A stretch of 64,000 nt of DNA, from contig NZ_AZXF01000012.1 of assembly GCF_000515115.1 (NCBI RefSeq), positions 62,001 to 126,000 on the forward strand, written 5' to 3'. Each line of letters begins with the position of its first letter. Positions within the stretch are counted from its first letter, which is position 1. Source of the stretch: Nocardiopsis sp. CNT312 (GTDB lineage: Bacteria; Actinomycetota; Actinomycetes; Streptosporangiales; Streptosporangiaceae). The position numbers were made by a program, and so were the translations under genes. The notes under the pieces are model-generated. The model did not search any database. It was not told the origin of the DNA and was given only the letters and a program-made list of their open reading frames with translations. This document shows positions 17,478 through 24,931 of this stretch, in pieces.

Positions 17478-19055
17478 ATGGACACGACCACGGGTAACGA
17501 GCCCAGAGCGGGCGCACGCGAGTGGACGGTGCTGGCCGTCCTGGCGCTCCCGACACTGCTGCTCTCGATCGACCTGAGCGTCCTGCTCCTGGCACTCCCG
17601 CACCTGACGGCCGATCTCGGTGCCAGCGGGACCCAACTGCTGTGGATCACCGACATCTACGGATTCATGGTCGCGGGCTTCCTCCTCGTCATGGGGGCGC
17701 TCGGCGACAGGATCGGGTGCCGCAGACTCCTGCTCATCGGAGCCGTCCTCTTCGCGCTGGCCTCGGTCGCGGCGGCGATGTCCACCAACGCGGCCATGCT
17801 CATCGCGACGCGTGCCGTACTCGGGGTGGCCGGTGCCAGTCTGATGCCGTGCACGCTGGCGCTGGTCCGCACAGCGTTCCGCGATCCGCGCCAGCGGGGC
17901 ATCGCGGTGGCGGTCTGGATGAGCTGTTTCATGCTCGGCATCGCGGTCGGGCCGATCGTGGGGGGCCTTCTCCTCCAGTACTTCTGGTGGGGATCGGTCT
18001 TCCTTCTCGCGGTGCCCGTCATGCTCCTGTTGCTGGCGGTGGGCCCCTTCCTGCTGCCGGAGACGCCCGCGAGCGGTTCGGCTCGACTGGACGTGGCCAG
18101 TACCCTGCTGGTCCTGGCCACGGTACTGCCGGTGATCTACGGGATGAAGGAGATCGCCGCCGAGGGAGTCGCCGGGCTTCCCCTGCTCGCCATCGCCGTC
18201 GGCGCGGCCATGGGAGCGGCCTTCGTGGTGCGCCAGCGCACGCTGGCCAGCCCGCTGCTGGACCTGGGGCTGTTCCGGAACCGTTCCTTCAGCGCCGCCC
18301 TGGTCGGCCTGCTGCTGGCGACCGCGGCGGTGGGAGGGGTCTCCCTCTACGTGACACAGTTCCTCCAGTTGGTCGGAGGGCTGTCCCCCCTGACCGCGGG
18401 GCTGTGGCTGCTGCCGGCGGCGGTCGGCATGATCATCGGTTCGATGGCGGCGCCCGTCCTCATCGACTGGGTCCGCCCCGCCTACGTCATCTCCGCGGGG
18501 CTGGTCGCGGCCGCCGCGGGCTGCACGATCCTGGTCTTCGTCGGCCCGGGCGCCGGACTCGCGGTCGTGGCGGGCGGCTACGCCCTCGTCTACTTCGGTA
18601 CCGGCCCCATGGGCGCGCTCGGCACGGACCTGGTGGTCGGCTCCGCTCCGGAGGAGAAGGCCGGCGCGGCGGCGGGTATGTCCGAGAGCAGCGGTGAGTT
18701 CGGTATCGCGCTGGGGGTGGCCGTGCTCGGCAGCGTCGGCACGGCCGTCTACCAGAACAGTATGGGCGGAGGGGAGCACGCCTCGCTCGCCGCGGACGTG
18801 GCCTCGGCCGAGGGGATGCCCGCGGCCGAGGCGGCGCGGATGCTGGAACCGGCGCGGGCGGCGTTCGTCGACGGGCTGAACGCGGTCTCGGTCGGCAGTG
18901 CGGCGCTCCTGGTGCTGCTCGCCGTCGTCATCGTCTTCGCGCTCCGCCACGTGCCTCCGGCGAAGGCAGGGGCGGATGACGCCGTCGCGGACGCCGTTCC
19001 CGGCCCTGTCGAGGAGGGGCGGGACCGTCAGGAGCCGACCGTGTCGGAGTCCTGA
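17478..19055 (+). CDS. MFS drug exporter, DHA2 (14-TMS) family
   Basis: 525 residues with about 14 hydrophobic segments. The DHA2 signatures are visible: ALPHLTADLGASGTQLLWI after helix 1, the loop 2-3 motif GALGDRIGCRRLLL, and motif C-like MLGIAVGPIVGGLLLQYFWW after helix 5. The protein resembles QacA/EmrB-type proton-coupled multidrug exporters. It acts in the cytoplasmic membrane and, by position inside the biosynthetic locus, may export the product or confer self-resistance. A strong hairpin closes the unit at 19063-19100. The substrate cannot be read from sequence. Confidence 0.9.
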   Translation: MDTTTGNEPRAGAREWTVLAVLALPTLLLSIDLSVLLLALPHLTADLGASGTQLLWITDIYGFMVAGFLLVMGALGDRIGCRRLLLIGAVLFALASVAAAMSTNAAMLIATRAVLGVAGASLMPCTLALVRTAFRDPRQRGIAVAVWMSCFMLGIAVGPIVGGLLLQYFWWGSVFLLAVPVMLLLLAVGPFLLPETPASGSARLDVASTLLVLATVLPVIYGMKEIAAEGVAGLPLLAIAVGAAMGAAFVVRQRTLASPLLDLGLFRNRSFSAALVGLLLATAAVGGVSLYVTQFLQLVGGLSPLTAGLWLLPAAVGMIIGSMAAPVLIDWVRPAYVISAGLVAAAAGCTILVFVGPGAGLAVVAGGYALVYFGTGPMGALGTDLVVGSAPEEKAGAAAGMSESSGEFGIALGVAVLGSVGTAVYQNSMGGGEHASLAADVASAEGMPAAEAARMLEPARAAFVDGLNAVSVGSAALLVLLAVVIVFALRHVPPAKAGADDAVADAVPGPVEEGRDRQEPTVSES

Positions 19056-19062
19056 ACGACAC

Positions 19063-19100
19063 CGTCCCGGGTCCGGCACGGCCGTGCCGGACCCGGGACG
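19063..19100 (+). terminator. Strong hairpin terminator after the MFS gene
   Basis: CGTCCCGGGTCCGGCAC (19063-19079) pairs perfectly with GTGCCGGACCCGGGACG (19084-19100), a 17-bp stem with a 4-base loop, 7 bases after the MFS stop. A second hairpin (GGGGCCGCCG, 19128-19137, with CGGCGGCCCC, 19142-19151) lies close to the end of the convergent GMC gene and probably serves that gene. Confidence 0.85.
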
Positions 19101-19156
19101 GATACGTGCGGCGTGTCCGCACGTACAGGGGCCGCCGAACTCGGCGGCCCCGTTCG

Positions 19157-20767
19157 TCACGCGCCCGCTTCGGACTCCCTCCCCCGGCGGTCGATGCCTC
19201 TTACCAGGTCGGCGGCACGCTCGGCGATCGTGATCGTCGCCGCGTTGGGGTTGCCCCGCACGAGGGTCGGCATCACTGACGCGTCGGCCACGCGCAGGCC
19301 CTCCACGCCCCGCACCCGCAGGTCCGCGTCCACCACGGAACCCATCGCACATGTGGAGGAGGCGTGGTAGATGGAGTGCGCGTAGCGCCGAACGAACTCC
19401 CTCAGGTCCTGGTCCGAGTCGGAGTCGGGCACCTGGTGAGCCGTCTTCGTGTAGTCGCGCAGGCCTTCCTGCCCGGCGATGTCCAAGGCCATGCGCAGGG
19501 CCTCGACGGCCGAGTCCATGTCCTCCGGGGCCTCGAAGTAGTTGTGCACGATACGCGGCTTGGCGGTGGGCATGTCACTGGCCAGCTCCACCCTTCCCCG
19601 GCTCGCGGGAGTGAGCATGGACGGACCGAAGGACAGGGCGTGCCCGGTGGGAGCGGCCAGTCCGCTGTCGACGAACATGACCGGTGCGGTGAGGAACTCC
19701 ACGTCGGGTGCGGGCAGGTCGCCGCGGGTGCGGGCGAAGCCCCCCACCTCGGGTCCGTTGGACGTCATGGGTCCGGACCGGGTCTCCTGGAACTGCTGGA
19801 CGTTCTCGGGAGAGCCCGCCGCCAGCAGACTGACGGGGTGGTCGTGTGTGTAGACCAGTGGAAGGAGGACGTGGTCCTGAAGTCCGGTGCCCACCATCGG
19901 CAGTTCGGCCGTGACGTCGATCCCCAGCGGTGCCAGAGACTCCGGTGCGCCCACACCGGAGAGCATGAGCAGTTGCGGTGAGTTGTAGGCGCCTCCGCAC
20001 AGCAGGACCTCGCGTTCGGCCCTGATCACCTCCTCGCCCTCGGGGCCGCCCACCGCGACGCCGGTGGCCTTGGAGCCGTTGATGACGATTCGGTGAGCGG
20101 TGGTGCCTGTGCGGACGGTGAGGTTGGGTCGCCCCGCGGCCGGGTGCAGGTACGCGGTGGCGGTGCTGCACCGCATCCCGTCCTTCTGGGTGAGCTGGAA
20201 GAAGCCGAAGCCCTCCTGCTCGGCGCCGTTGAAGTCATCGTTGGCCGGGTGGCCCGCCTGCCCCGCGGCCTCCAGGAACGCCGTCGACATCGGGTTGCGG
20301 GACCGGTTCTCGGAGACCGAGAGGGGGCCGCCCACACCGTGGAAACGGGACTCGCCGCGTTCGTTGTCCTCGGCGAGCCGGAAGTAGGGCAGCAGGTCCT
20401 CGAAGGACCAGCCCTCCTGTCCCCAGCCGTCGAAGTCCGCTTGGTTCCCGCGGATGTAGATCATCGTGTTGATGGAGCTGGTGCCACCCAGCACCCGTCC
20501 CCGGGGCAGGTAGATCTTGCGCCGCCCCAGGTGTGCTTCCTCGTGCGTGTGGTAGTCCCAGTCCACCTCGGTTCGGAACAGATGCCCGAAGGTCGAGGGG
20601 ATGTGGATGCGCTCCAAGGTGTCCGCGGGCCCCGCCTCGATCAGGCACACGGTGGTGTCGGGGTCCTCGCTCAGGCGCGCCGCCAGCACACAGCCGGCCG
20701 ACCCGGCTCCCACGATCACGTAGTCGAACACGGTGCTTCCGTCCCTTTCGCTCGCTGAGGGCGCCAT
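19157..20767 (-). CDS. GMC oxidoreductase, choline dehydrogenase-like
   Basis: 536 residues from ATG 20767, which overlaps the TGA of the upstream monooxygenase (TGATG), so the two are coupled. The N-terminal FAD fold is DYVIVGAGSAGCVLAARLSE; LPRGRVLGGTSSINTMIYIR is GMC signature 1, and GGAYNSPQLLMLSG is signature 2. The active-site histidine lies in YHASSTCAMG and the asparagine in RGNPNAATITIAERA. It is the second GMC enzyme of the locus and unlike the first. Such enzymes oxidise primary alcohols to aldehydes. Pairing with a hydroxylase suggests consecutive hydroxylation and oxidation of one substrate (inference). Confidence 0.9.
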   Translation of the reverse strand: MAPSASERDGSTVFDYVIVGAGSAGCVLAARLSEDPDTTVCLIEAGPADTLERIHIPSTFGHLFRTEVDWDYHTHEEAHLGRRKIYLPRGRVLGGTSSINTMIYIRGNQADFDGWGQEGWSFEDLLPYFRLAEDNERGESRFHGVGGPLSVSENRSRNPMSTAFLEAAGQAGHPANDDFNGAEQEGFGFFQLTQKDGMRCSTATAYLHPAAGRPNLTVRTGTTAHRIVINGSKATGVAVGGPEGEEVIRAEREVLLCGGAYNSPQLLMLSGVGAPESLAPLGIDVTAELPMVGTGLQDHVLLPLVYTHDHPVSLLAAGSPENVQQFQETRSGPMTSNGPEVGGFARTRGDLPAPDVEFLTAPVMFVDSGLAAPTGHALSFGPSMLTPASRGRVELASDMPTAKPRIVHNYFEAPEDMDSAVEALRMALDIAGQEGLRDYTKTAHQVPDSDSDQDLREFVRRYAHSIYHASSTCAMGSVVDADLRVRGVEGLRVADASVMPTLVRGNPNAATITIAERAADLVRGIDRRGRESEAGA

Positions 20768-21945
20768 CAGATGTAGAGGGTGTTCGGCTCGAGTCCGGAC
20801 AGGACGCGTCCGTACAGTTCGAAACCGGTGTCCGGGTACATGAGGGCGTGCAGGTTCAGCGCGGTGATGTCGCGGACCATCCGCTGCATCGGGTGACCGC
20901 TGTACACGGAACGCCCTCCGCTGGCCTCGCCGAGGAGGGTGACCGCGTCCTTGGAACGGCGGCACAGTGCCGCCATGTCCGCGCGGCACCGGGCGCGCTC
21001 CTGCAGGGACCACTCCTGGCCGAGCGCCCCTTTGGAGTCGACGAGCCCGGTGAGGCGCTCAGCGTGGAACCTGGCCTCATCAGCCATCAGGGATGCCTGG
21101 GCCACCTGGAGATGCGTGACCGGTGCGTCGGCCTGCCGTTCGTAGTCGGTGTAGGTGATTCCGCGCTCGGTCGACCGCTTCAGGAAGAGTTCGAGGGCGC
21201 CCTCGGCGAGGCCGGTCGGGGTGCCGGCGGAGGTCGCGGCGGCCACCGCCAGCAGCGGGGCCCTGTACATCGGCAGCGTGCGGTTGGCCTCGGAGACGGT
21301 CTGCCCCCCCATGACCGCGCCCAGGGGCAGGACACGCTCAGAGGGGACGAAGACGTTCTCGGCCACGGTGGTCACGCTGCCGGAGCCGCGCAGGCCCGCC
21401 GCGTTCCAGTCGTCGACCAGCCGGAGATCGGAGATCGGGACCAGCGCCATGATCGGCTCCATGCCCGATCCGTCGGCTGTGGGGGCGATCGCGATGATCG
21501 ACTGCCAGTGGCTGTGCGGTGCCCCGCTGATGAAGCCCCACTGGCCGTTGACGACGATGCCGCCGTCCGCCGGCTCGGCCGCACCGCCCGGGCTGAGCGT
21601 GCCGCACACACGGCCGCCGTACTCACCCAGGACCTCCTCCTGGACATGGTCGGGGAACATGCCGACCATCCAGGTCGGTATCCACCACACCGAGGTGTTC
21701 CAGGCCGTGGCGCCGTCCGCCTGGGCCAGGACGGCCGCCACCTCCAGCATGGTCCGGGTGTCGGATTCGTATCCGCCGTACCTGGCCGGTACCCGCATGC
21801 GGAAGACGCCGGCCTCATCCAGCGCCTCGACGACCTCGGGGTGCAGCTTCCTGTTCTCGTCCTGCCAGGGAGCGCGTTCCTGCACGAGGGGCACGATGGC
21901 CCGCACGCGTTTGACGATCTCCTCCTGAACGGAATCGCTGTCCAT
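20767..21945 (-). CDS. Group D flavin-dependent monooxygenase (acyl-CoA dehydrogenase fold)
   Basis: 392 residues. It has the acyl-CoA dehydrogenase fold but the sequence pattern of two-component flavin monooxygenases (HsaA/KijD3 type): LDEAGVFRMRVPARYGGYE, LAQADGATAWNTSVWW, CGTLSPGGAAEPADGGIVVNG and a C-terminal VRDITALNLHALMYPDTG. The glutamate base of true acyl-CoA dehydrogenases is not evident. Such enzymes take reduced flavin from a separate reductase and hydroxylate aromatics or N-oxidise amino sugars. With sugar aminotransferase genes in the same locus, a nitrososynthase-like role is possible, but aromatic hydroxylation is equally open. It is first in a two-gene operon with the GMC oxidase. 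Confidence 0.8.
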   Translation of the reverse strand: MDSDSVQEEIVKRVRAIVPLVQERAPWQDENRKLHPEVVEALDEAGVFRMRVPARYGGYESDTRTMLEVAAVLAQADGATAWNTSVWWIPTWMVGMFPDHVQEEVLGEYGGRVCGTLSPGGAAEPADGGIVVNGQWGFISGAPHSHWQSIIAIAPTADGSGMEPIMALVPISDLRLVDDWNAAGLRGSGSVTTVAENVFVPSERVLPLGAVMGGQTVSEANRTLPMYRAPLLAVAAATSAGTPTGLAEGALELFLKRSTERGITYTDYERQADAPVTHLQVAQASLMADEARFHAERLTGLVDSKGALGQEWSLQERARCRADMAALCRRSKDAVTLLGEASGGRSVYSGHPMQRMVRDITALNLHALMYPDTGFELYGRVLSGLEPNTLYI

Positions 21946-22236
21946 CCGGTGCTCCTTCTCCGTCTCGATTACCGGTGGCCCGAGGACAATTCCAGGAATT
22001 TCCTACGGGTGCACTTTTCTCTTTGGAGGATCACATCTTCTCCTCGCTCCGACGACTTCTCTATTGCTGGTCTGAAAAGCGTTTTCTCGTGTGGTGGCGG
22101 GAGGAGCACAATCCAGGAGATGTGGACGGCATAAGCAGGAGAGACCATGGAGGAACGGCGGGTCCGGAGAACACGGAAGGCGGTAGTGAGCCCGTCTCCC
22201 CTCCGGAACCGAGAGCACCAGACGATGGAGGCACGT
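21946..22236. promoter_or_regulatory. Divergent intergenic region with promoters for both sides
   Basis: About 290 bases between the minus-strand monooxygenase operon and the plus-strand SgcJ-like pair. It is relatively AT-rich around 21975-22110 (CAATTCCAGGAATTTCC, CACTTTTCTCTTTGG, CTGAAAAGCGTTTTC). TTCCAGGAA at 21992-22000 is a near-perfect short palindrome. I do not see an unambiguous -35/-10 pair. SARP-type direct repeats were looked for but not convincingly found. Confidence 0.45.
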
Positions 22237-22704
22237 GTGTCAACGAAGGCACCAGCCAACGCAGGAAACCTGGACGCCTACTACGGTTCCTTCGACTCCG
22301 ACCAGGAGAAGGAGGCGCTGAGCGTCCCTCTCCGCCTGGTCGCCGCGTGGTCGGAGAACGACGGTGACAAGGTCGCAGACACCTTCGTCGAGGACGGGGT
22401 CATGATCCTGCCCGGTGACGTCTACAAGAAGAACCGCGAGGAGATCCGTGCGTTCATGACCGCCGCGTACGCCGGCCCGTTCAAGGGCACCGGTGTCACG
22501 GGGGCTCCGGTGGACGTGCGCTTCGCCGCCGACGACGTGTGCCTGGTGCGCACGCACGGCGGGATCCTGGCGCCCGGGGAGACCGAGATCGCCCCTGAAC
22601 TGGCGGTCCGGTCGACCTGGGTCCTCGTCAAGCGGGACGGCGAGTGGAAGCTCGCCGCCTACCAGAACAGTCCGCGCGGCGAAGGCGCCACCCTTCGCTG
22701 GTGA
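22237..22704 (+). CDS. SgcJ/EcaC-type NTF2-like protein, copy 2
   Basis: 155 residues from GTG 22237, chosen because GGAGG (22227-22231) lies 5 bases upstream; ATGs at 22225 and 22147 are in frame but lack good sites. Family features are PLRLVAAWSENDGDKVADTF, EDGVMILPGDVYKKNREEIR, YAGPFKGTGV and GEWKLAAYQNSPRG. Close in pattern to copy 3, 65 bases downstream, and to copy 4, but with a longer N-terminal extension (DAYYGSFDSDQEKEALS) than copy 1. Presumably a soluble dimer with a hydrophobic pocket, as for the NTF2 fold. The function is unknown beyond the enediyne association of SgcJ. Confidence 0.8.
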   Translation: MSTKAPANAGNLDAYYGSFDSDQEKEALSVPLRLVAAWSENDGDKVADTFVEDGVMILPGDVYKKNREEIRAFMTAAYAGPFKGTGVTGAPVDVRFAADDVCLVRTHGGILAPGETEIAPELAVRSTWVLVKRDGEWKLAAYQNSPRGEGATLRW

Positions 22705-22769
22705 GTGTGCGGGTCCGGACACGGAGCACCGCAGAGTCCGGCCGCCCGGCCGGGAGAGGAGACCACTGA

Positions 22770-23222
22770 ATGTCCAACGACGCTGCCTCACTCGTCGCGC
22801 AGGCGAAGGAGTGGGCGGGAAGCTACGGCCCCTTCCCCAACGGTGAGGAGGGGGCGGCCCTGAGTGCCGTTCTCCGTGCGCGGGCCGCCTGGGCCGAGGG
22901 GAACGCGGACGCGCTGGCCGACGTCTTCGTCGACAACGGCAGCCTGCTTCTGGGCGACGACCAGTACATCAGCCGTGAGGAGATCCGCGGCGCGATGTCG
23001 AAGGCCCTTTCGGGCCCCTTCAAGGACACCCGTCTGGTGGAGGCGCCTGTCGACATGCGCTTTCTCGGCGACGACATCGCGGTCGTCGTGACCGAGGGCG
23101 GCGTGGCCCGCTCGGGTGAGGAGTCTCCGGCCGAGGAGTACCGTACGCGGACGGTGTGGGTCTCCGTGCGGCGTGACGGAGAGTGGATGCTGCTCTCCTA
23201 CCAGTCCAGCCCGCTGGCCTGA
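22770..23222 (+). CDS. SgcJ/EcaC-type NTF2-like protein, copy 3
   Basis: 150 residues, ATG 22770 with GAGAGGAGA upstream. It shares RARAAWAEGNADALADVFVD, GSLLLGDDQYISREEIRGAM, LSGPFKDTRLV and GEWMLLSYQSSPL with copies 2 and 4. The N-terminal AGSYGPFPNGEEGAALS parallels the extension of copy 2, so the pair probably arose by tandem duplication. They are co-transcribed and end at a double hairpin shared with the convergent sugar operon. Possible roles are a cyclase, isomerase or binding protein; NTF2-fold proteins also include polyether epoxide hydrolases. Confidence 0.8.
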   Translation: MSNDAASLVAQAKEWAGSYGPFPNGEEGAALSAVLRARAAWAEGNADALADVFVDNGSLLLGDDQYISREEIRGAMSKALSGPFKDTRLVEAPVDMRFLGDDIAVVVTEGGVARSGEESPAEEYRTRTVWVSVRRDGEWMLLSYQSSPLA

Positions 23223-23250
23223 CCGCCCGCTCGTCTGGAGCGGTCGGCGA

Positions 23251-23278
23251 GGAGGGGGTGCCCGTGGGCACCCCCTCC
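23251..23278. terminator. Bidirectional hairpin between convergent operons
   Basis: GGAGGGGGTGCCC (23251-23263) pairs with GGGCACCCCCTCC (23266-23278) and is followed on the plus strand by TTCTTCC. It ends the SgcJ copy 2-3 unit. Confidence 0.8.
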
Positions 23279-23310
23279 TTCTTCCTTCTCTCCGTCCCGC
23301 TCCGGACAGC

Positions 23311-23344
23311 GGGGGCGGGCGCGTTCGATGAAGCGCCCGCCCCC
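23311..23344 (-). terminator. Hairpin terminator of the sugar operon
   Basis: GGGGGCGGGCGC (23311-23322) and GCGCCCGCCCCC (23333-23344) form a 12-bp stem with a 10-base loop immediately beyond the stop of the thiol peroxidase gene on the minus strand. Confidence 0.7.
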
Positions 23345-23352
23345 GTGTGCCC

Positions 23353-23871
23353 CTACAGGCATCCGTGTACCGCGGCCAGGACCTCCTCATGGTCGATCGG
23401 CTCGTCCGATGCCGGAGCGTAGTGCGTGTACCTGACCGTGTCCTGCGCGTCGACGACGAACACGGCACGGCACAACAGGCGCAGCTCCTTCACGGCCACC
23501 CCGTAGGCCAGGCCGAAGGAGAGGTCCCGGTGGTCCGAGGCGACGATCCCCTCCTTGCCGGCGGCTCCGCACCAGCGCCTCTGGGCGAAGGGCAGGTCCA
23601 CGGACAGGGTCAGCAGCTCGGCCCCGGGGAGGGAGGCCAGCGCATCGCCCAGGAAACGGGTCTGCCGGTCACAGACCGGGGTGTCCACGGACGGCACTGA
23701 GCACAGGACACGCACGGTGCCCGGTGCCCAGGACAGCCCCACGGGCGTCATGTCGGGTGCGATGGCGGTGAACTCGGGGGCCGGGTCACCCACCCGGAGG
23801 GGCCCGCCCAACAGGGTCATAGGGCGGCCTTGGAAGGTCGTCGCTCCGGCGGTCTCTCTCATGGTCTCCAC
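23353..23871 (-). CDS. tpx: Thiol peroxidase (atypical 2-Cys peroxiredoxin)
   Basis: 172 residues from GTG 23871 (GAGGAG upstream; ATG 23862 is an alternative). Tpx hallmarks are the N-terminal TTFQGRPMTLLGGPLRVGD, the peroxidatic motif PSVDTPVCDRQT (Cys67) and the resolving motif LPFAQRRWCG (Cys101). The enzyme reduces hydroperoxides using thioredoxin. It is the last gene of the nine-gene minus-strand sugar operon and 61 bases after the decarboxylase, which suggests peroxide or radical protection linked to product formation. That link is inference from position; tpx is otherwise a common stand-alone gene. Confidence 0.9.
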   Translation of the reverse strand: METMRETAGATTFQGRPMTLLGGPLRVGDPAPEFTAIAPDMTPVGLSWAPGTVRVLCSVPSVDTPVCDRQTRFLGDALASLPGAELLTLSVDLPFAQRRWCGAAGKEGIVASDHRDLSFGLAYGVAVKELRLLCRAVFVVDAQDTVRYTHYAPASDEPIDHEEVLAAVHGCL

Positions 23872-23932
23872 AGTCGTGCTCCTCACGTCGTCGATCGTCC
23901 GGTGTCGATGGGGTGCGGTGGGGGTCCGCCCG

Positions 23933-24931
23933 TCACACGGCCCCGGTGTCGCGCAGCGCCAGCCACGACGGTGTTGAGCGTGCCCACGCGATCGTCTTCG
24001 CCAGGCCCTCGCGTAGCGGTGTCCGGCACTCCCAGCCCAGCAGGCGGAGCGCCTTCCCGGTGTCGGGTATCCGCCGCCCCAGGTCCTCGTAGGAGGCTCC
24101 GAGGCTCGTCCCGGTGTCCACGTGCAGGACGGGGACATCGCCCTCCACCAGCGCACCGATCAGCTCGGCGACCTCGGCCACGGTGCTCTCATGTCGGCTG
24201 CCGACATTGAAAGCCTCGCCGACGGCCGACCCGGCGGTGCCGGCGAGGACCGTGGCCTCCACCGCGTCACCCACGTAGGTCAGGCACCTGGTCTGGTGAC
24301 CTTTGTCGTAGACGGTCAGGGGGCGGCCGTTCAGCGCCCGGTGCACGAGGCGGCTCACGAGGTAGGCAGGCCGCTGGCCGGGACCGAAGGCGTTGAAGTA
24401 GCGGACGATGGAGACCGGCAGTTCGTAGCGGTCCGCGAAGGCGAACAGCAGGTGTTCGGCGAGGGCCTTGCTTGTTCCGTAGCTCCACCGCGCGGTCGAG
24501 GTCGACCCGAGCACCCGGTCGTCGTCCTCCGCCCAGGGGACAGCGGGATTCTTCCCGAACACCTCGCTGGTGCTCGTCATGACGACGCGGGCCTCGACCC
24601 TGAGCGCGGCCTCCAGAACGTGGCGTGTACCCGTGAAGTTGACGTCGATGACGGCCAGGGGGTCCGCGAGGTACTGGTCCACGCCCACGATGGCGGCCAG
24701 GTGGTACACGACGTCCGTACCGCTGCGTACGGCGCGGGCCACGTCCCGCGGATCGCGGACGTCACCGGAGACCCAGCGGACGCCCTCCGGGGGGCGGTGG
24801 CCGTCGGAGGGGTGGGCGTGGTCGAGGACGGTGACCTCGTATCCCTCCTCCACGAGCCGTTCCACCAAGTGGCGGCCGACGAACCCGCCCCCTCCGGTGA
24901 CCACGGCTCGGCGGTGCGCGGACACGGTCAT
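23933..24931 (-). CDS. NDP-glucuronate decarboxylase-like SDR (UXS/ArnA type)
   Basis: 332 residues, extended SDR. The NAD motif is VVTGGGGFVGRHL (10-22). The active site reads STSEVFG (120-126) with Tyr151-Lys155 in the YGTSK motif. TSE rather than the TDE of RmlB dehydratases, together with QTRCLTYVGD later, points to the UDP-glucuronate decarboxylase (UXS, ArnA) group, which gives NDP-4-keto-pentose or NDP-xylose. The ATG at 24931 overlaps the stop of the nucleotide-sugar dehydrogenase, which would supply its substrate. This is the same pair as the calicheamicin CalS8/CalS9 logic. An epimerase is the main alternative. Confidence 0.78.
   Translation of the reverse strand: MTVSAHRRAVVTGGGGFVGRHLVERLVEEGYEVTVLDHAHPSDGHRPPEGVRWVSGDVRDPRDVARAVRSGTDVVYHLAAIVGVDQYLADPLAVIDVNFTGTRHVLEAALRVEARVVMTSTSEVFGKNPAVPWAEDDDRVLGSTSTARWSYGTSKALAEHLLFAFADRYELPVSIVRYFNAFGPGQRPAYLVSRLVHRALNGRPLTVYDKGHQTRCLTYVGDAVEATVLAGTAGSAVGEAFNVGSRHESTVAEVAELIGALVEGDVPVLHVDTGTSLGASYEDLGRRIPDTGKALRLLGWECRTPLREGLAKTIAWARSTPSWLALRDTGAV

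Noticed and set aside
16899-19352. An 817-residue minus-strand frame across the DUF899 and MFS genes
   Set aside because: It runs antisense to two recognisable genes and reads as charged low-complexity sequence.
20767-21945. True acyl-CoA dehydrogenase for fatty-acid or branched-chain metabolism
   Set aside because: The sequence blocks match two-component flavin monooxygenases, and its neighbours are a GMC oxidase and cluster genes rather than beta-oxidation genes.
23933-24931. dTDP-glucose 4,6-dehydratase (RmlB)
   Set aside because: The active site reads STSEV rather than the STDEV of RmlB, and the coupled upstream gene is a nucleotide-sugar 6-dehydrogenase, which fits a decarboxylase better.
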